Shown here piece by piece: positions 7,641 to 20,091 of a stretch of 64,000 nt of DNA; the first letter of the stretch is position 1, and every line of letters starts with the position of its first letter. The stretch covers positions 62,001 through 126,000 of the forward strand of contig JADJAE010000011.1 in the NCBI GenBank assembly GCA_016704445.1, read 5' to 3'. Origin of the DNA: Deltaproteobacteria bacterium. GTDB lineage: Bacteria > Myxococcota_A > Polyangia > Polyangiales > Ga0077539. The notes below the pieces were generated by a model. It searched no databases, was not told where the DNA came from, and saw nothing but the letters and a program-made list of their open reading frames with translations. A program made the position numbers and the translations under genes.

Positions 7641-8423
7641 ATGCACCGTCGCTCCCCCATGCAACGCCCACCCATCCGTCCGCCCGCGCGGCGCCAGCAC
7701 TTCGAGCGCCCTCCGATGCGCGTCCACACCACCACGCTCTGGGACTACCCCTCGCAGCAGCACGGGGACGGCGATCAGGGCGACAAGGCCTACGTCGGCG
7801 CGACCCCCTCGCACGTCATCTGGAACGTCCTCCATCGCTACTCTCGCGAGGGCGACGTGGTGGTCGACCCCTTCTGCGGGAGCGGCACCACCCTCGACGT
7901 CGCCCGAGAGCTCAAGCGCGAGGGCCGCGGCTTCGACCTCAACCCCACCCGGCCCGAGATCGTCCGCGCCGACGCCCGCGACCTCCCCCTCCCCGACGCC
8001 TAGGCCCAGGTGGTCTTCATGGACCCGCCCTACGGCGACCATATCGACTACTCCGAAGATCCTCGCTGCATCGGCAAGCTCTCGGCTTACGACCCGAAGT
8101 ATTATCAGGCCATGCGCGGGGCCTTCGACGAGGCCTTCCGGGTGCTCAAGCCCGGCGGCGTGCTCGCGGTCTACGTCTGCGACTACTTCGAGACCAAGAA
8201 GGGCCTCGCCCCGGTGGGCTTCGGGCTCTTCTCGATCTTCACCGTGCGCTTCATCCCCATCGACATCGTGAGCGTGGTGCGCCGCAACAAGAGCCTGCTC
8301 AAGGGCAACTTCCACCAGGCCGCCGAGCGGGACAACTTCTTCCTCCGCGGCTTCAACTACCTCTTCCTCGCCCGCAAGCCCGAGGAGGCGCCGCGGCGTC
8401 AGCGAGGGCGCTCAGCGCGTTGA
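7641..8423 (+). pseudogene. DNA methylase (N4-cytosine/N6-adenine type) with an in-frame TAG
   Basis: The two halves together form one SAM-dependent DNA methylase of about 260 residues. The N-terminal half has the SAM-binding motif VVDPFCGSGTTLDVA and ends LPLPDA. A TAG at 8001-8003 interrupts it. The same frame then continues AQVVFMDPPYGDHIDYS, holding the catalytic DPPY motif, and runs to 8423 with no further stop. Homologues read straight through this point (LPxxD..VDxVFxDPPY). The frame is unchanged, so this is a base substitution or error, not an indel. No restriction enzyme gene is adjacent, so it would be an orphan methylase. Start ATGs at 7659 and 7716 are also possible. The last 12 bases overlap the next gene tail to tail. 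Confidence 0.75.
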
Positions 8424-9278
8424 CAGGTCGGGCAGCCGCTCGATGCCCAGCTCCTCGGCGCGCTCCCTCAGCAGCACCGCCATCACCCTCGCCATCGCCA
8501 GCGGGAAGTACACCGTCGCCGCCTCCGCCGCGAAGCCCAGCGGAAAGGCCAGCACCGGAAGCGGACGGCTCAGCACTCCCACCAGCCCGAAGGTGATCCC
8601 CTTGGCGCAGAGCCAGGCCAGGGTCAGCGCCCCGATCATCGCCACGGTGACCGCGTAGTCGCGAGGGATGCGGCTCACCAGCGCGATCATCGGCAGCGGG
8701 TTGAGCGCACGGCCGAACGAGCCTCCGTAGGCCGTGGAGGCGACCGCAGCGGGCAGCAGCGCGACCGCCCAGAGCCCGCCGAGCACCAGCAGCACGACCC
8801 GCAGCGGGCCGCTCGCGAAGAGCGCGGCCACCAGCGGAAGCGTCGGGATCACCAGCGCCGTCACCCCCTGCATCACCGGGAGCGCGAGGTCCCACCAGCT
8901 CTGGAAGTCGGCCGCCGCGGGAGCGTGCTCCTCGCCCCGGGCGCCTCGCTGCACCACCACGAACAGGTAGCTCCAGAGCGCCCCCAGCGAGAGCAGCCCC
9001 CCGACCATCGGCACCCTCGCGAACACCGCCACCCCGATGCCGAGCGCCAGCCACGTCGCGACGTTGTCCCCCTTCGCGGGCCACTTCAGCGCCTCCACGA
9101 GCTCCGCCAGGAGGGGCCGCTCGACGCGCCGCACGACCTCGCCGGTGACCATCCCGCAGGCAGGGCACACCAGCAGCTTGCCGCTCCCCGCGGCGACGGC
9201 GCGACACGCGCTCTCCGGGTAGTCGGCCTCGCAGCGCCGGCAGTAACGGAGCGATGTCACGGCCGAGGTGCTCGTCAT
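8412..9278 (-). CDS. Zinc-ribbon multi-pass membrane protein
   Basis: A 288-residue protein of unrecognised family. The N-terminus holds a zinc ribbon (CRRC ... CPACG) at about residues 13-42. It is followed by about five or six hydrophobic segments, roughly at residues 75-115, 133-175, 180-190, 207-235 and 240-275, so it is an inner-membrane protein with a cytoplasmic metal knuckle. The C-terminal LRERAEELGIERLP looks helical and soluble. The zinc-ribbon plus transmembrane layout is common in myxobacterial DUFs of unknown role. Confidence 0.7.
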   Translation of the reverse strand: MTSTSAVTSLRYCRRCEADYPESACRAVAAGSGKLLVCPACGMVTGEVVRRVERPLLAELVEALKWPAKGDNVATWLALGIGVAVFARVPMVGGLLSLGALWSYLFVVVQRGARGEEHAPAAADFQSWWDLALPVMQGVTALVIPTLPLVAALFASGPLRVVLLVLGGLWAVALLPAAVASTAYGGSFGRALNPLPMIALVSRIPRDYAVTVAMIGALTLAWLCAKGITFGLVGVLSRPLPVLAFPLGFAAEAATVYFPLAMARVMAVLLRERAEELGIERLPDLSTR

Positions 9279-9409
9279 GGTCGTTGCCTCCCGTCAGGTC
9301 CTACGTCGGCCCAGCGGAGCTCATCCTCGCACGACCCGAGGGGCGCGCGTTTGACACCCCGGGACCCCCGGGGATAGATTCCCATCCGTTCATCAGCATA
9401 AGCAGATTC

Positions 9410-10330
9410 ATGGATCTCTCCCAGTACGTCAGTGCACTGAATCTCCTCGGCGATGAGAGCCGCCTGCGGCTGTGCGCGCTGCTCCGCGACCGGGAGCTCA
9501 GCGTGACCGACCTGGTGCGGGTCACCGGCCTCTCGCAGTCGAGGGTCTCGACGCACCTTGCGCGGCTTCGCGAGGGCGGCTTCGTGAGAGACCGGCGCGA
9601 CGGGCAGCACGCCTTCTACGCGCTCTCGGTGGACACGCTGCCGGGCGCCGCGAGGGTGATCCTCGACGAGGCCATCGGCGCCGCCGACCCGACGCTGGAG
9701 GGCGACCAGCGGCGGCTGCACGCGCTCGACGCCGAGCGCCGTGGGGCCCTTCCCGAGGCCTTCGCTGGGGAGATGGAGCGGCACTACTCGCCGGGGCGCA
9801 CCTGGCAGTCGCTGGCGGCGGGCTTCGCGGCGCTGGTGCAGCTCGGCGACGTGCTCGACCTCGGCTCCGGCGACGGTGCGGCGGTGAGCTGGCTCGCCCC
9901 GCGGTGCCGCTCGCTCACCTGCGTCGACGCGAGCCCCCGGATGGTCGAGGCCGCGAAGCAGCGGCTCGCGCCCTACGCCCACGTCCGGGCGCTCGTGGCC
10001 GACGCTCACTCGCTGCCCTTCCCCGGGGAGTCCTTCGACACGGTGATGGTCTTCCACACGCTGACCTACGCCGAGCGCCCGGTGGGCGTACTCGCCGAGT
10101 GCGCCCGCGTGCTCCGCTGCGGCGGGAGGATCGTCCTGCTGTCTCTCGACGAGCATCGCCAGCGGGAGGTGACCGCCCCATATGGTGAGCGCCACGCGGG
10201 CTTCTCCCCGTCGGCGCTGGGCGCGCTGCTCACCCGCGCGGGGCTGCGCGTCGTCTCCTCCGAGGTCGCCTGCCGCGAACCCAGGAAGCCGCACTTCCAG
10301 GTGGTGCTGGCCATCGCCGACAAGCCCTGA
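9410..10330 (+). CDS. ArsR-family regulator fused to a SAM-dependent methyltransferase domain (SahR-like)
   Basis: A 306-residue two-domain protein. Residues 1-90 form a winged helix of ArsR type (LGDESRLRLCALLRDREL; recognition helix region SQSRVSTHLARLREGG). Residues about 120-300 form a class I methyltransferase fold with the SAM loop VLDLGSGDGAAV and VDASPRMVEAAK. This layout is that of SahR, which senses S-adenosylhomocysteine and controls methionine/SAM cycle genes in proteobacteria. The gene directly downstream, 73 bases away on the same strand, is metH, which fits that role. Whether the domain still methylates or only binds SAM/SAH is unknown. The ATG at 9410 starts at the regulator's first helix; a longer frame upstream has no support. 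Confidence 0.82.
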   Translation: MDLSQYVSALNLLGDESRLRLCALLRDRELSVTDLVRVTGLSQSRVSTHLARLREGGFVRDRRDGQHAFYALSVDTLPGAARVILDEAIGAADPTLEGDQRRLHALDAERRGALPEAFAGEMERHYSPGRTWQSLAAGFAALVQLGDVLDLGSGDGAAVSWLAPRCRSLTCVDASPRMVEAAKQRLAPYAHVRALVADAHSLPFPGESFDTVMVFHTLTYAERPVGVLAECARVLRCGGRIVLLSLDEHRQREVTAPYGERHAGFSPSALGALLTRAGLRVVSSEVACREPRKPHFQVVLAIADKP

Positions 10331-10403
10331 GTCCGAACCCCACGGTCGCGTCGACGCCGGTTGACCGCGCCCTTTCATCCGAAGCCTAGAGGTATTCCCC
10401 CCA

Positions 10404-14207
<3,804 letters not shown>

Positions 14208-14220
14208 GCCCGCAACACCC

Positions 14221-14877
14221 TCACTCCAGGCGCATCGGCGGGAAGGACTCCCCCCGCAGGTGCGCGTCCAGCGACTCCAGGCAGCGGCGGCGGTAGGCCC
14301 CGTCCCCGGGGACGAAGTCCGCTTCGACCAGCACGTCGATCACCGGGCGTCCTCCCACATCGAGGCCCGGGGCGACGAGGCTCGGGCGCTCTCCCCGTAC
14401 CAGCGCGAGGGCGTCGGCGAGGCTCGGAGCGTAGAGCGCAGCGACCTCCTCGGCGTGGGGTCGTAGCCCCTCGAAGGCCCCATCGATCACCGTCGCCAGC
14501 ACCGTCTGCACCTCCCGGTCGACCCCCGCCGGAACGACCTTCTCGATGCGCCGCCGCCCGAGCTGCACCGTCGCCTCCAGCGCCACCGTGAGCCCGATCT
14601 CCTCGTCCGCCTCCCGCAGCGCCTCCCGCTCGGTCTCGCCCGCGCGCAGATGACCGGCGACCGACACGTCGACCAGGCCGGGGTGGGTGTCCTTGGCGAG
14701 GCTGCGCCGCTGAAGCACCACCCTCGGGCCGCGCTCGCCCCGCAGCACCACCCACAGGTGCAGCGCGCGGTGCCAGTCGCCGTCGCGGTGCACCTCGCGG
14801 CGGGATTTTACCTGACCGAGTAAGGTTCCGTCCCGGTCACAGAGGTCGAAGGGCTCGTCGGGATCCTGCGCTGCCAC
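14221..14877 (-). CDS. NUDIX hydrolase
   Basis: A 218-residue NUDIX protein of the isopentenyl-diphosphate-isomerase-like branch, judged by FDLCDRDGTLLGQ at the start and HRALHLWVVL before the box. The NUDIX box reads GHLRAGETEREALREADEEIGL, broken here only for description as G-x5-E and READEEIGL; one residue is missing between the first E and the RE pair compared with the consensus, while the metal-binding glutamates are kept. The substrate is unknown. The GTG at 14877 is chosen because the conserved N-terminus starts just after it. It converges with metH, 13 bases away. Confidence 0.8.
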   Translation of the reverse strand: MAAQDPDEPFDLCDRDGTLLGQVKSRREVHRDGDWHRALHLWVVLRGERGPRVVLQRRSLAKDTHPGLVDVSVAGHLRAGETEREALREADEEIGLTVALEATVQLGRRRIEKVVPAGVDREVQTVLATVIDGAFEGLRPHAEEVAALYAPSLADALALVRGERPSLVAPGLDVGGRPVIDVLVEADFVPGDGAYRRRCLESLDAHLRGESFPPMRLE

Positions 14878-14940
14878 GGCGCAGCGTACACCGCAGAGCG
14901 TCGTTGAAGCGCGAAGGCGGTACCGCCTATCCTGCGCCCG

Positions 14941-15780
14941 ATGAGACCTACCCAGATGCACCGCGCCCGAGGGGTGGCGGCGGTCGGCTTCGCGCTTTCG
15001 GCGCTGACCGGCGCCGTCGCCGACGCTCAGCCTGCGCCGCCTGCAGCTCCCGCGATCGACGACTCCAACACCGAGACGGCGAGGCGCTACTTCGAGGCGG
15101 GCGTGGCGGCGATGCAACGCCAGGACTGGGCCGAGGCGGTCAACGGCTTCGAGAACTCCGAGCGGCTCCGTCGCACGGCCTCGGTGTCGCTCAACCTGGG
15201 CATCGCGAGGCACCGCCTCGGGCGGCTCCTCGAGGCCCGCGCCGCGCTCAACGACTTCCTCGCGAACGCCACGCCTGCGCAGCACGCCCAGCACGACGCC
15301 GAGGTGGGCCGCCTGGTCTCGGAGATCGGCCGCCGGGTCGGGCGCATCCGACTGACCGAGCTGCGCCCGACCTCGTCCACGGTGACCATCGACGGCCAGC
15401 CCGCGGTGCTCAACGACGCGCGAGAGCTCACGGTGAACCCCGGGGAGCACCGGTTGCGCGCGGAGGCCGATGGATTCGTGACCCGCGAGGAGACGATCCC
15501 GGTAGCCGAAGGGGCGACGCGCCCGGTGGCGCTGGTGCTGGTGCCGGTCGCCGCGGTGGTCTCGCCGTCCCGCCCGGCGGAGGCGAGCCCGACCCCCGCC
15601 GCGTCGTCCGGATCGTTGGTCACCCGCTGGTGGTTCTGGACCGGCATCGCGGTGGTCGCCGCCGGAGCGACCGTCGGGGTCGTCGCGGCGACGCGCCCTG
15701 ACACGGTGACCGTCGCGGTGCCGGGATCCACCACGGGCCGGGTTCTCCAGGGCATTCAAGGAGGGGGTCTCTCATGGTGA
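14941..15780 (+). CDS. TPR/PEGA-domain membrane protein
   Basis: A 279-residue protein with a signal peptide (cleavage near ADAQP). A TPR-like helical region (about 42-135) starts ARRYFEAGVAAMQRQDW. It is followed by a PEGA-type beta domain (about 145-200, STVTIDGQ ... NPGEHRLRAEADGFV), a Pro/Ala linker and a C-terminal transmembrane helix (about 223-245). This architecture is frequent and often multi-copy in myxobacteria; its function is unknown. It overlaps the next gene by 7 bases, so they form an operon. Confidence 0.8.
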   Translation: MRPTQMHRARGVAAVGFALSALTGAVADAQPAPPAAPAIDDSNTETARRYFEAGVAAMQRQDWAEAVNGFENSERLRRTASVSLNLGIARHRLGRLLEARAALNDFLANATPAQHAQHDAEVGRLVSEIGRRVGRIRLTELRPTSSTVTIDGQPAVLNDARELTVNPGEHRLRAEADGFVTREETIPVAEGATRPVALVLVPVAAVVSPSRPAEASPTPAASSGSLVTRWWFWTGIAVVAAGATVGVVAATRPDTVTVAVPGSTTGRVLQGIQGGGLSW

Positions 15781-16376
15781 GGCGCGCCGCATGGGCCGCT
15801 GGGGCGCTTCTCTCGCTCACGTCGGGCTGCTCGGACCACGTCACCGTGGACGCCACGGCGCTCCTGGTCGTGGTCGAGGCCGACCCGGAGATGCGCACGC
15901 GCGGAGACGTGGTCACCGTGACCGTCCGCCGGGTTCGCACCGGCGGGCTCGGCATGGTGTTGAGCACGGCGCAGTTTCGACCGGGCGCCGTCGGGTGGCC
16001 CTTCACCTTCGTGGTGCAGGCCCAGGATCCAGGCGTAAGCGTCGAGGTGCAGGCGGAGATGACCGGCACGGGCGGCTCCACCCCGATCTCCGTCGCACGG
16101 GCGATGACCTCCTACACCGCCAACCGCACCCTGGTCCTCCCGCTGATGCTCTGGGGCGGCTGCACGCCGATGCGCTGCGGAGCGCTCGCGACCTGCCAGC
16201 GCCCGACGATGGACGGCCGGGTGGCCGCGGAGGACTGCGCCTCGGCGATCGTGCCCCCCGGCATGCTCACGACGTTCACCCCCGGAACCACCGTCGGCGC
16301 TTGCGGCATGATGCAGTACCGCTACGGCGCGACCTGCCGGACCTTCCCGGCGCCGATGGGCGATGGCGGCACCTGA
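15774..16376 (+). CDS. Lipoprotein of unknown function
   Basis: A 200-residue protein with a lipoprotein signal (lipobox LTSGC, Cys at residue 19). The mature part is rich in beta-type repeats of Val/Thr and has six cysteines in the last third (CTPMRCGALATC, then three more), consistent with disulfides. No family recognised. It starts inside the last codons of the TPR/PEGA gene. Confidence 0.7.
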   Translation: MVRRAAWAAGALLSLTSGCSDHVTVDATALLVVVEADPEMRTRGDVVTVTVRRVRTGGLGMVLSTAQFRPGAVGWPFTFVVQAQDPGVSVEVQAEMTGTGGSTPISVARAMTSYTANRTLVLPLMLWGGCTPMRCGALATCQRPTMDGRVAAEDCASAIVPPGMLTTFTPGTTVGACGMMQYRYGATCRTFPAPMGDGGT

Positions 16377-16379
16377 TTG

Positions 16380-16398
16380 ACCCGCAGGGCCTGCGGGT
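16380..16398 (+). terminator. GC-rich hairpin after the lipoprotein gene
   Basis: Eight perfect pairs (ACCCGCAG/CTGCGGGT) with loop GGC, 3 bases after the lipoprotein stop; only TTG follows, with no U run. Confidence 0.55.
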
Positions 16399-16452
16399 TG
16401 TCCGTCGACTCATGGCAGTCGCGGCGACCTTCCGATAGCATCTCCATCTGCG

Positions 16453-17955
16453 ATGAGTGACGAGACCCCATCCCGCGAGGGCGAGCTGCTGGCTGGTAGG
16501 TATCGGCTGCAGGGTCGGCTCGGGGTCGGCGGGATGGGCGAGGTCTACCGCGCCCGCAACGAGCTGGTGGGACGCGACGTCGCCATCAAGGTGCTCCGCC
16601 CCGAGCTCTGTCGGCATGTGGAGGTCGTCCAGCGCTTCCTCCGCGAGGCGCGCGCGGCCAACGCGGTGCAGCACGAGAACGTCGTCGACGTCGTCGACAT
16701 GGGCACCGACAGCCAGAACGTCCCCTTCATCGTCCAGGAGCTGCTCGTCGGGAAGGACCTCGCACACCACCTCGTGGCCCGCGGCAACCGCCTCCCGGTC
16801 GAGGAGATCCTCGCGCTGATGATCCCGGTGGTCGATGCGATCGCGACCGCGCACCAGCGCGGCGTGGTGCACCGCGACCTCAAGCCCGAGAACGTCTTCC
16901 TCACCGTCGGTAAGCAGGGCCTCGTCCCGAAGGTCCTCGATTTCGGCATCTCGAAGATCGTCCAGCCCGGCGAGGAGAAGCTCACCGCCACGGGCACCGC
17001 GATGGGCACGCCCACGTACATGTCCCCGGAGCAGGTGCATGGCGCGAGCGACCTCGACGCCCGCGCGGACGTCTGGGCCCTCGGCGTGATGCTCTACGAG
17101 CTCGCCTCCGGGGTGCTCCCCTTCAGCGGACCCTCCGCGGGCGCGATCTTCGTCAACATCTGCATCCGCGACCCGGCGCCGCTCTCGCAGCACATCGCGG
17201 GCGTCTCTCCCGACTACGCCCGCATCGTGGAGCGCTGCCTCCGCCGCGACCTCACCGAGCGCTATCCCTCCGCCGCGGCCCTCCTGCGCGACCTGCGGCA
17301 CCTTCAGCAGCATGAGGCCATCGAGCCCACCGGGGCGGTCGCCACCCCGCGCGCGGCTTCGATCGCGGCCGCTGACTCCGAGGTCGAGCGCCTCTCCCAC
17401 GAGGCCCGCGCTCACGCCGGTGAGACGATGGTCAGCGGACGAGCCCACCCCGCCGCGAGCAGCGAGACCCTCCCTGCGTCCCCGAGCTCCACGACCGGGG
17501 TGCGCGTGCAGGAGACGATGCCGCCGGTGGTGCGCTCGTCGCCGCCGACGCGACGCACCGCGGTCTACGTGGGCTCGACCGCCGCGATCGTCGCCGCGAT
17601 CGGAATCGCCGCCGTCACCTTCGGATCCGAGCACGCCCCGGCAACCACCCCTCCTCGCCCTGCCACCACGCAGTCGGCCCCCCCGGCGGTAGAGACCGTG
17701 CACGCGCTCGTCGCCCCGACGGCGGTCCCCGCCGCTCCGACGGTGCTGGCCCCGGTCGTCGACGCGTCGGTCCCCGAGGCGCCTGCGGCTCCGGCGCTAC
17801 CCCTCGCGGCGGTGGCGCCCGAGCCCTCGGGGCGCCGCGCTCGCGGTCGTCGGCGCGCCGCGACGCCGCCCTCCACGGCGACCGTCGCTCTCCCGATCCT
17901 CGCGGCTCCTTCGCGCCCTGCCCCCTCGGGCGTGGGCACGACCGAGTACGAGTAG
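16453..17955 (+). CDS. Transmembrane Ser/Thr protein kinase (Hanks type)
   Basis: A 500-residue protein. The kinase domain (about 14-280) has every key motif: glycine loop LGVGGMGEV (23-31), VAIK with the ATP-binding lysine K46, the catalytic loop HRDLKPEN (H140, D142), DFG at 163-165, and PTYMSPEQ at the activation segment end. A Ser/Thr/Pro-rich linker follows, then one transmembrane helix (about 376-396), then an Ala/Pro-rich outer part of about 100 residues with no recognised sensor. An active kinase is expected. Its partner is not apparent from the neighbours. Confidence 0.93.
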   Translation: MSDETPSREGELLAGRYRLQGRLGVGGMGEVYRARNELVGRDVAIKVLRPELCRHVEVVQRFLREARAANAVQHENVVDVVDMGTDSQNVPFIVQELLVGKDLAHHLVARGNRLPVEEILALMIPVVDAIATAHQRGVVHRDLKPENVFLTVGKQGLVPKVLDFGISKIVQPGEEKLTATGTAMGTPTYMSPEQVHGASDLDARADVWALGVMLYELASGVLPFSGPSAGAIFVNICIRDPAPLSQHIAGVSPDYARIVERCLRRDLTERYPSAAALLRDLRHLQQHEAIEPTGAVATPRAASIAAADSEVERLSHEARAHAGETMVSGRAHPAASSETLPASPSSTTGVRVQETMPPVVRSSPPTRRTAVYVGSTAAIVAAIGIAAVTFGSEHAPATTPPRPATTQSAPPAVETVHALVAPTAVPAAPTVLAPVVDASVPEAPAAPALPLAAVAPEPSGRRARGRRRAATPPSTATVALPILAAPSRPAPSGVGTTEYE

Positions 17956-18150
17956 CACCGGCCTCCCGCTTTCTGTGGGGTCGGAACGGCGATGTGCGAA
18001 GCGCGCGACGCAGCGCCGCACCCCCTGGTGGGCAGCGCCCTTCGCACGGTGACAGCGGTGCACCGCGACACTATGGTCCGCCGCCGCGACGGGCCGGGCG
18101 CCCGTCTTCAACCCACACACCCTCTTTTCACACAGGATACGTAAACCCCG

Positions 18151-20001
18151 ATGAGCGAACAAGAATGGTCCACCACGGTCTCGGGCGCGCTCCGCGACGC
18201 CGCTGCCATCCGAGGCGACCGCGGGGGATTCACCTTCGCTGACCCGCGCACGACCGACAAGCACTACAGCTGGAACGCGCTCCTCGACGCGGCCCGCGCC
18301 CGCCTGGCGGCGCTCTACGCCGAGGGTCTCCGCAAGGGCGACCGCCTCGCGATGGTCATCCCGGTGCCCGAGGACTTCGTCCTCAACTTCCTCGCGGCCA
18401 CCCTCGGCGGGATCATCCCCGTCCCGATGTATCCCCCCGTCGCGCTCGGCAAGGTCGAGAGCTACGTGAAGAACGTCGAGCACATCGTCACCTCCTCCGG
18501 CGCCAAGGCACTGCTCATCAGCAAGCAGGTCCGCCCGATCCTGGGCTCGGTGCTCGACACCGGCTCGGTCACGAAGCTCCTCCTTGTCGAGTCGCTCAAC
18601 CTGGACGCCCCCCGCGCCGGGACCGAGCCCGCCATCTCCCCCGAGGACATCTGCTTCCTCCAGTACACCTCCGGGAGCACCGCTTCTCCGAAGGGCGTCG
18701 TGGTCACCCACGCCAACCTCGCGGCCAACTGCAGGGCCATCGCGAGCGACGGGCTGCGCCTCGACCCCGACCACGACCACGGCGTCTCGTGGCTGCCGCT
18801 CTATCACGACATGGGCCTCATCGGCTTCGTGATCGTGCCGCTCTTCGGGTACATCCCGATCACCTTCCTCCCGACGATGGAGTTCGTGAAGCGCCCTTCG
18901 TACTGGCTTGAGATGATGCACAAGCAGCGCGCCACGGTGACCTTCGCCCCGAACTTCGCCTACGCGCTCGCCACCCGCCGAGCGAAGGACGCCGAGATCG
19001 AGAAGTGGGACCTCTCTTGCCTCAAGCAGCTCGGCTGCGGCGCCGAGCCGATCCAGCCGGCGACGCTTCGCGACTTCGTCGCCCGCTTCTCCAAGGCCGG
19101 CATCAAGGGCACCGCCCTGCTCCCCTGCTACGGCATGGCGGAGAACACCCTCGCGATCAGCTTCGCGCGTCACTCCACCAACGAGCTCCGCGTCGACACG
19201 GTCGACGTCGAGGCCTTCCGCCAGGGCGAGGCCCGCTTCTCCGATCCGGCGACCGCGGCTCCTGGCAGCACGGTCGAGGTCGTGTGCTGCGGCGAGCCCT
19301 TCCCCGGGCACGAGGTGTCGGTCCGCGACCCGGACGGCAACGTGCTCCCCGAGCGCGTCATCGGCGAGCTCTGCATGAAGGGCCCTAGCGTCTGCCCCGG
19401 CTATTACAACAACCCCGAGACCACCGCGGCGTCCTTCAAGGACGGATGGCTCTACTCAGGGGACAAGGGATACATCGCCGACGGCGCGGTCTACGTGTGC
19501 GGCCGCATCAAGGACATGATCATCGTCCACGGTCGCAACTACTACCCGACGGACATCGAGTGGGTGGTCAACGACGTGGAGGGCGTGCGCCGCGGCAGCA
19601 CCGTGGCCTTCGCCTGCCTTCCGGCGTCGGCGTCGAGCGAGCAGCTCGCGCTGGTCGCGGAGTGGGCCGGCCGCGAGCGCCCCTCCGACGAGGCGCTGGA
19701 GGTGATCAAGAAGCGGGTCACCGAGGTGGTCGTCGGGACCATCGGGTTGAACCCCTGGCAGGTGGTGCTGATCCCGCCGGGGACGGTGCCCAAGACCTCG
19801 TCGGGCAAGCTCCAGCGTCGCAAGACGAAGCAGCAGTTCGAGGAGGGCACGCTCGGCCAGGAGGCGCCCACCACGGAGAGCATGGACGCCAAGGTCGCCG
19901 TCGCGAAGCAGATGGCCCGCTCCTACGTGAGCCTCGCCAAGAGCGAGGTGGTCTCCCGCCTGCCCGACCCCGTCCGCGCCTTCTTCGGCAAGAAGAAGTA
20001 G
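18151..20001 (+). CDS. Fatty acyl-AMP ligase (FAAL)
   Basis: A 616-residue member of the ANL adenylating superfamily. The ATP loop reads YTSGSTASPKGVVVTH; the FAAL hallmark SWLPLYHDMGLIG follows, and the C-terminal GRIKDMIIVHGRNYYPTDIE and KTSSGKLQRRKTK hold the hinge and catalytic lysine. FAALs activate fatty acids to acyl-AMP and pass them to an acyl carrier protein or polyketide/peptide synthase rather than to CoA. A C-terminal helical extension follows the catalytic lysine region. No acyl carrier protein, PKS or NRPS gene is near, so its acceptor must be encoded elsewhere. Confidence 0.9.
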   Translation: MSEQEWSTTVSGALRDAAAIRGDRGGFTFADPRTTDKHYSWNALLDAARARLAALYAEGLRKGDRLAMVIPVPEDFVLNFLAATLGGIIPVPMYPPVALGKVESYVKNVEHIVTSSGAKALLISKQVRPILGSVLDTGSVTKLLLVESLNLDAPRAGTEPAISPEDICFLQYTSGSTASPKGVVVTHANLAANCRAIASDGLRLDPDHDHGVSWLPLYHDMGLIGFVIVPLFGYIPITFLPTMEFVKRPSYWLEMMHKQRATVTFAPNFAYALATRRAKDAEIEKWDLSCLKQLGCGAEPIQPATLRDFVARFSKAGIKGTALLPCYGMAENTLAISFARHSTNELRVDTVDVEAFRQGEARFSDPATAAPGSTVEVVCCGEPFPGHEVSVRDPDGNVLPERVIGELCMKGPSVCPGYYNNPETTAASFKDGWLYSGDKGYIADGAVYVCGRIKDMIIVHGRNYYPTDIEWVVNDVEGVRRGSTVAFACLPASASSEQLALVAEWAGRERPSDEALEVIKKRVTEVVVGTIGLNPWQVVLIPPGTVPKTSSGKLQRRKTKQQFEEGTLGQEAPTTESMDAKVAVAKQMARSYVSLAKSEVVSRLPDPVRAFFGKKK

Positions 20002-20091
20002 TCCTTCCTCCCCTCGCCCGCTCCCTCCTCCCTCCTCTCCAGACGAGCACCGGTGTCGGCCGTCTCCGGGTGTGCTACTCCTGCGCGCCCT

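Noticed and set aside
10331..10403. A cobalamin or SAM riboswitch before metH
   Set aside because: The gap is only 73 bases and shows none of the conserved boxes.
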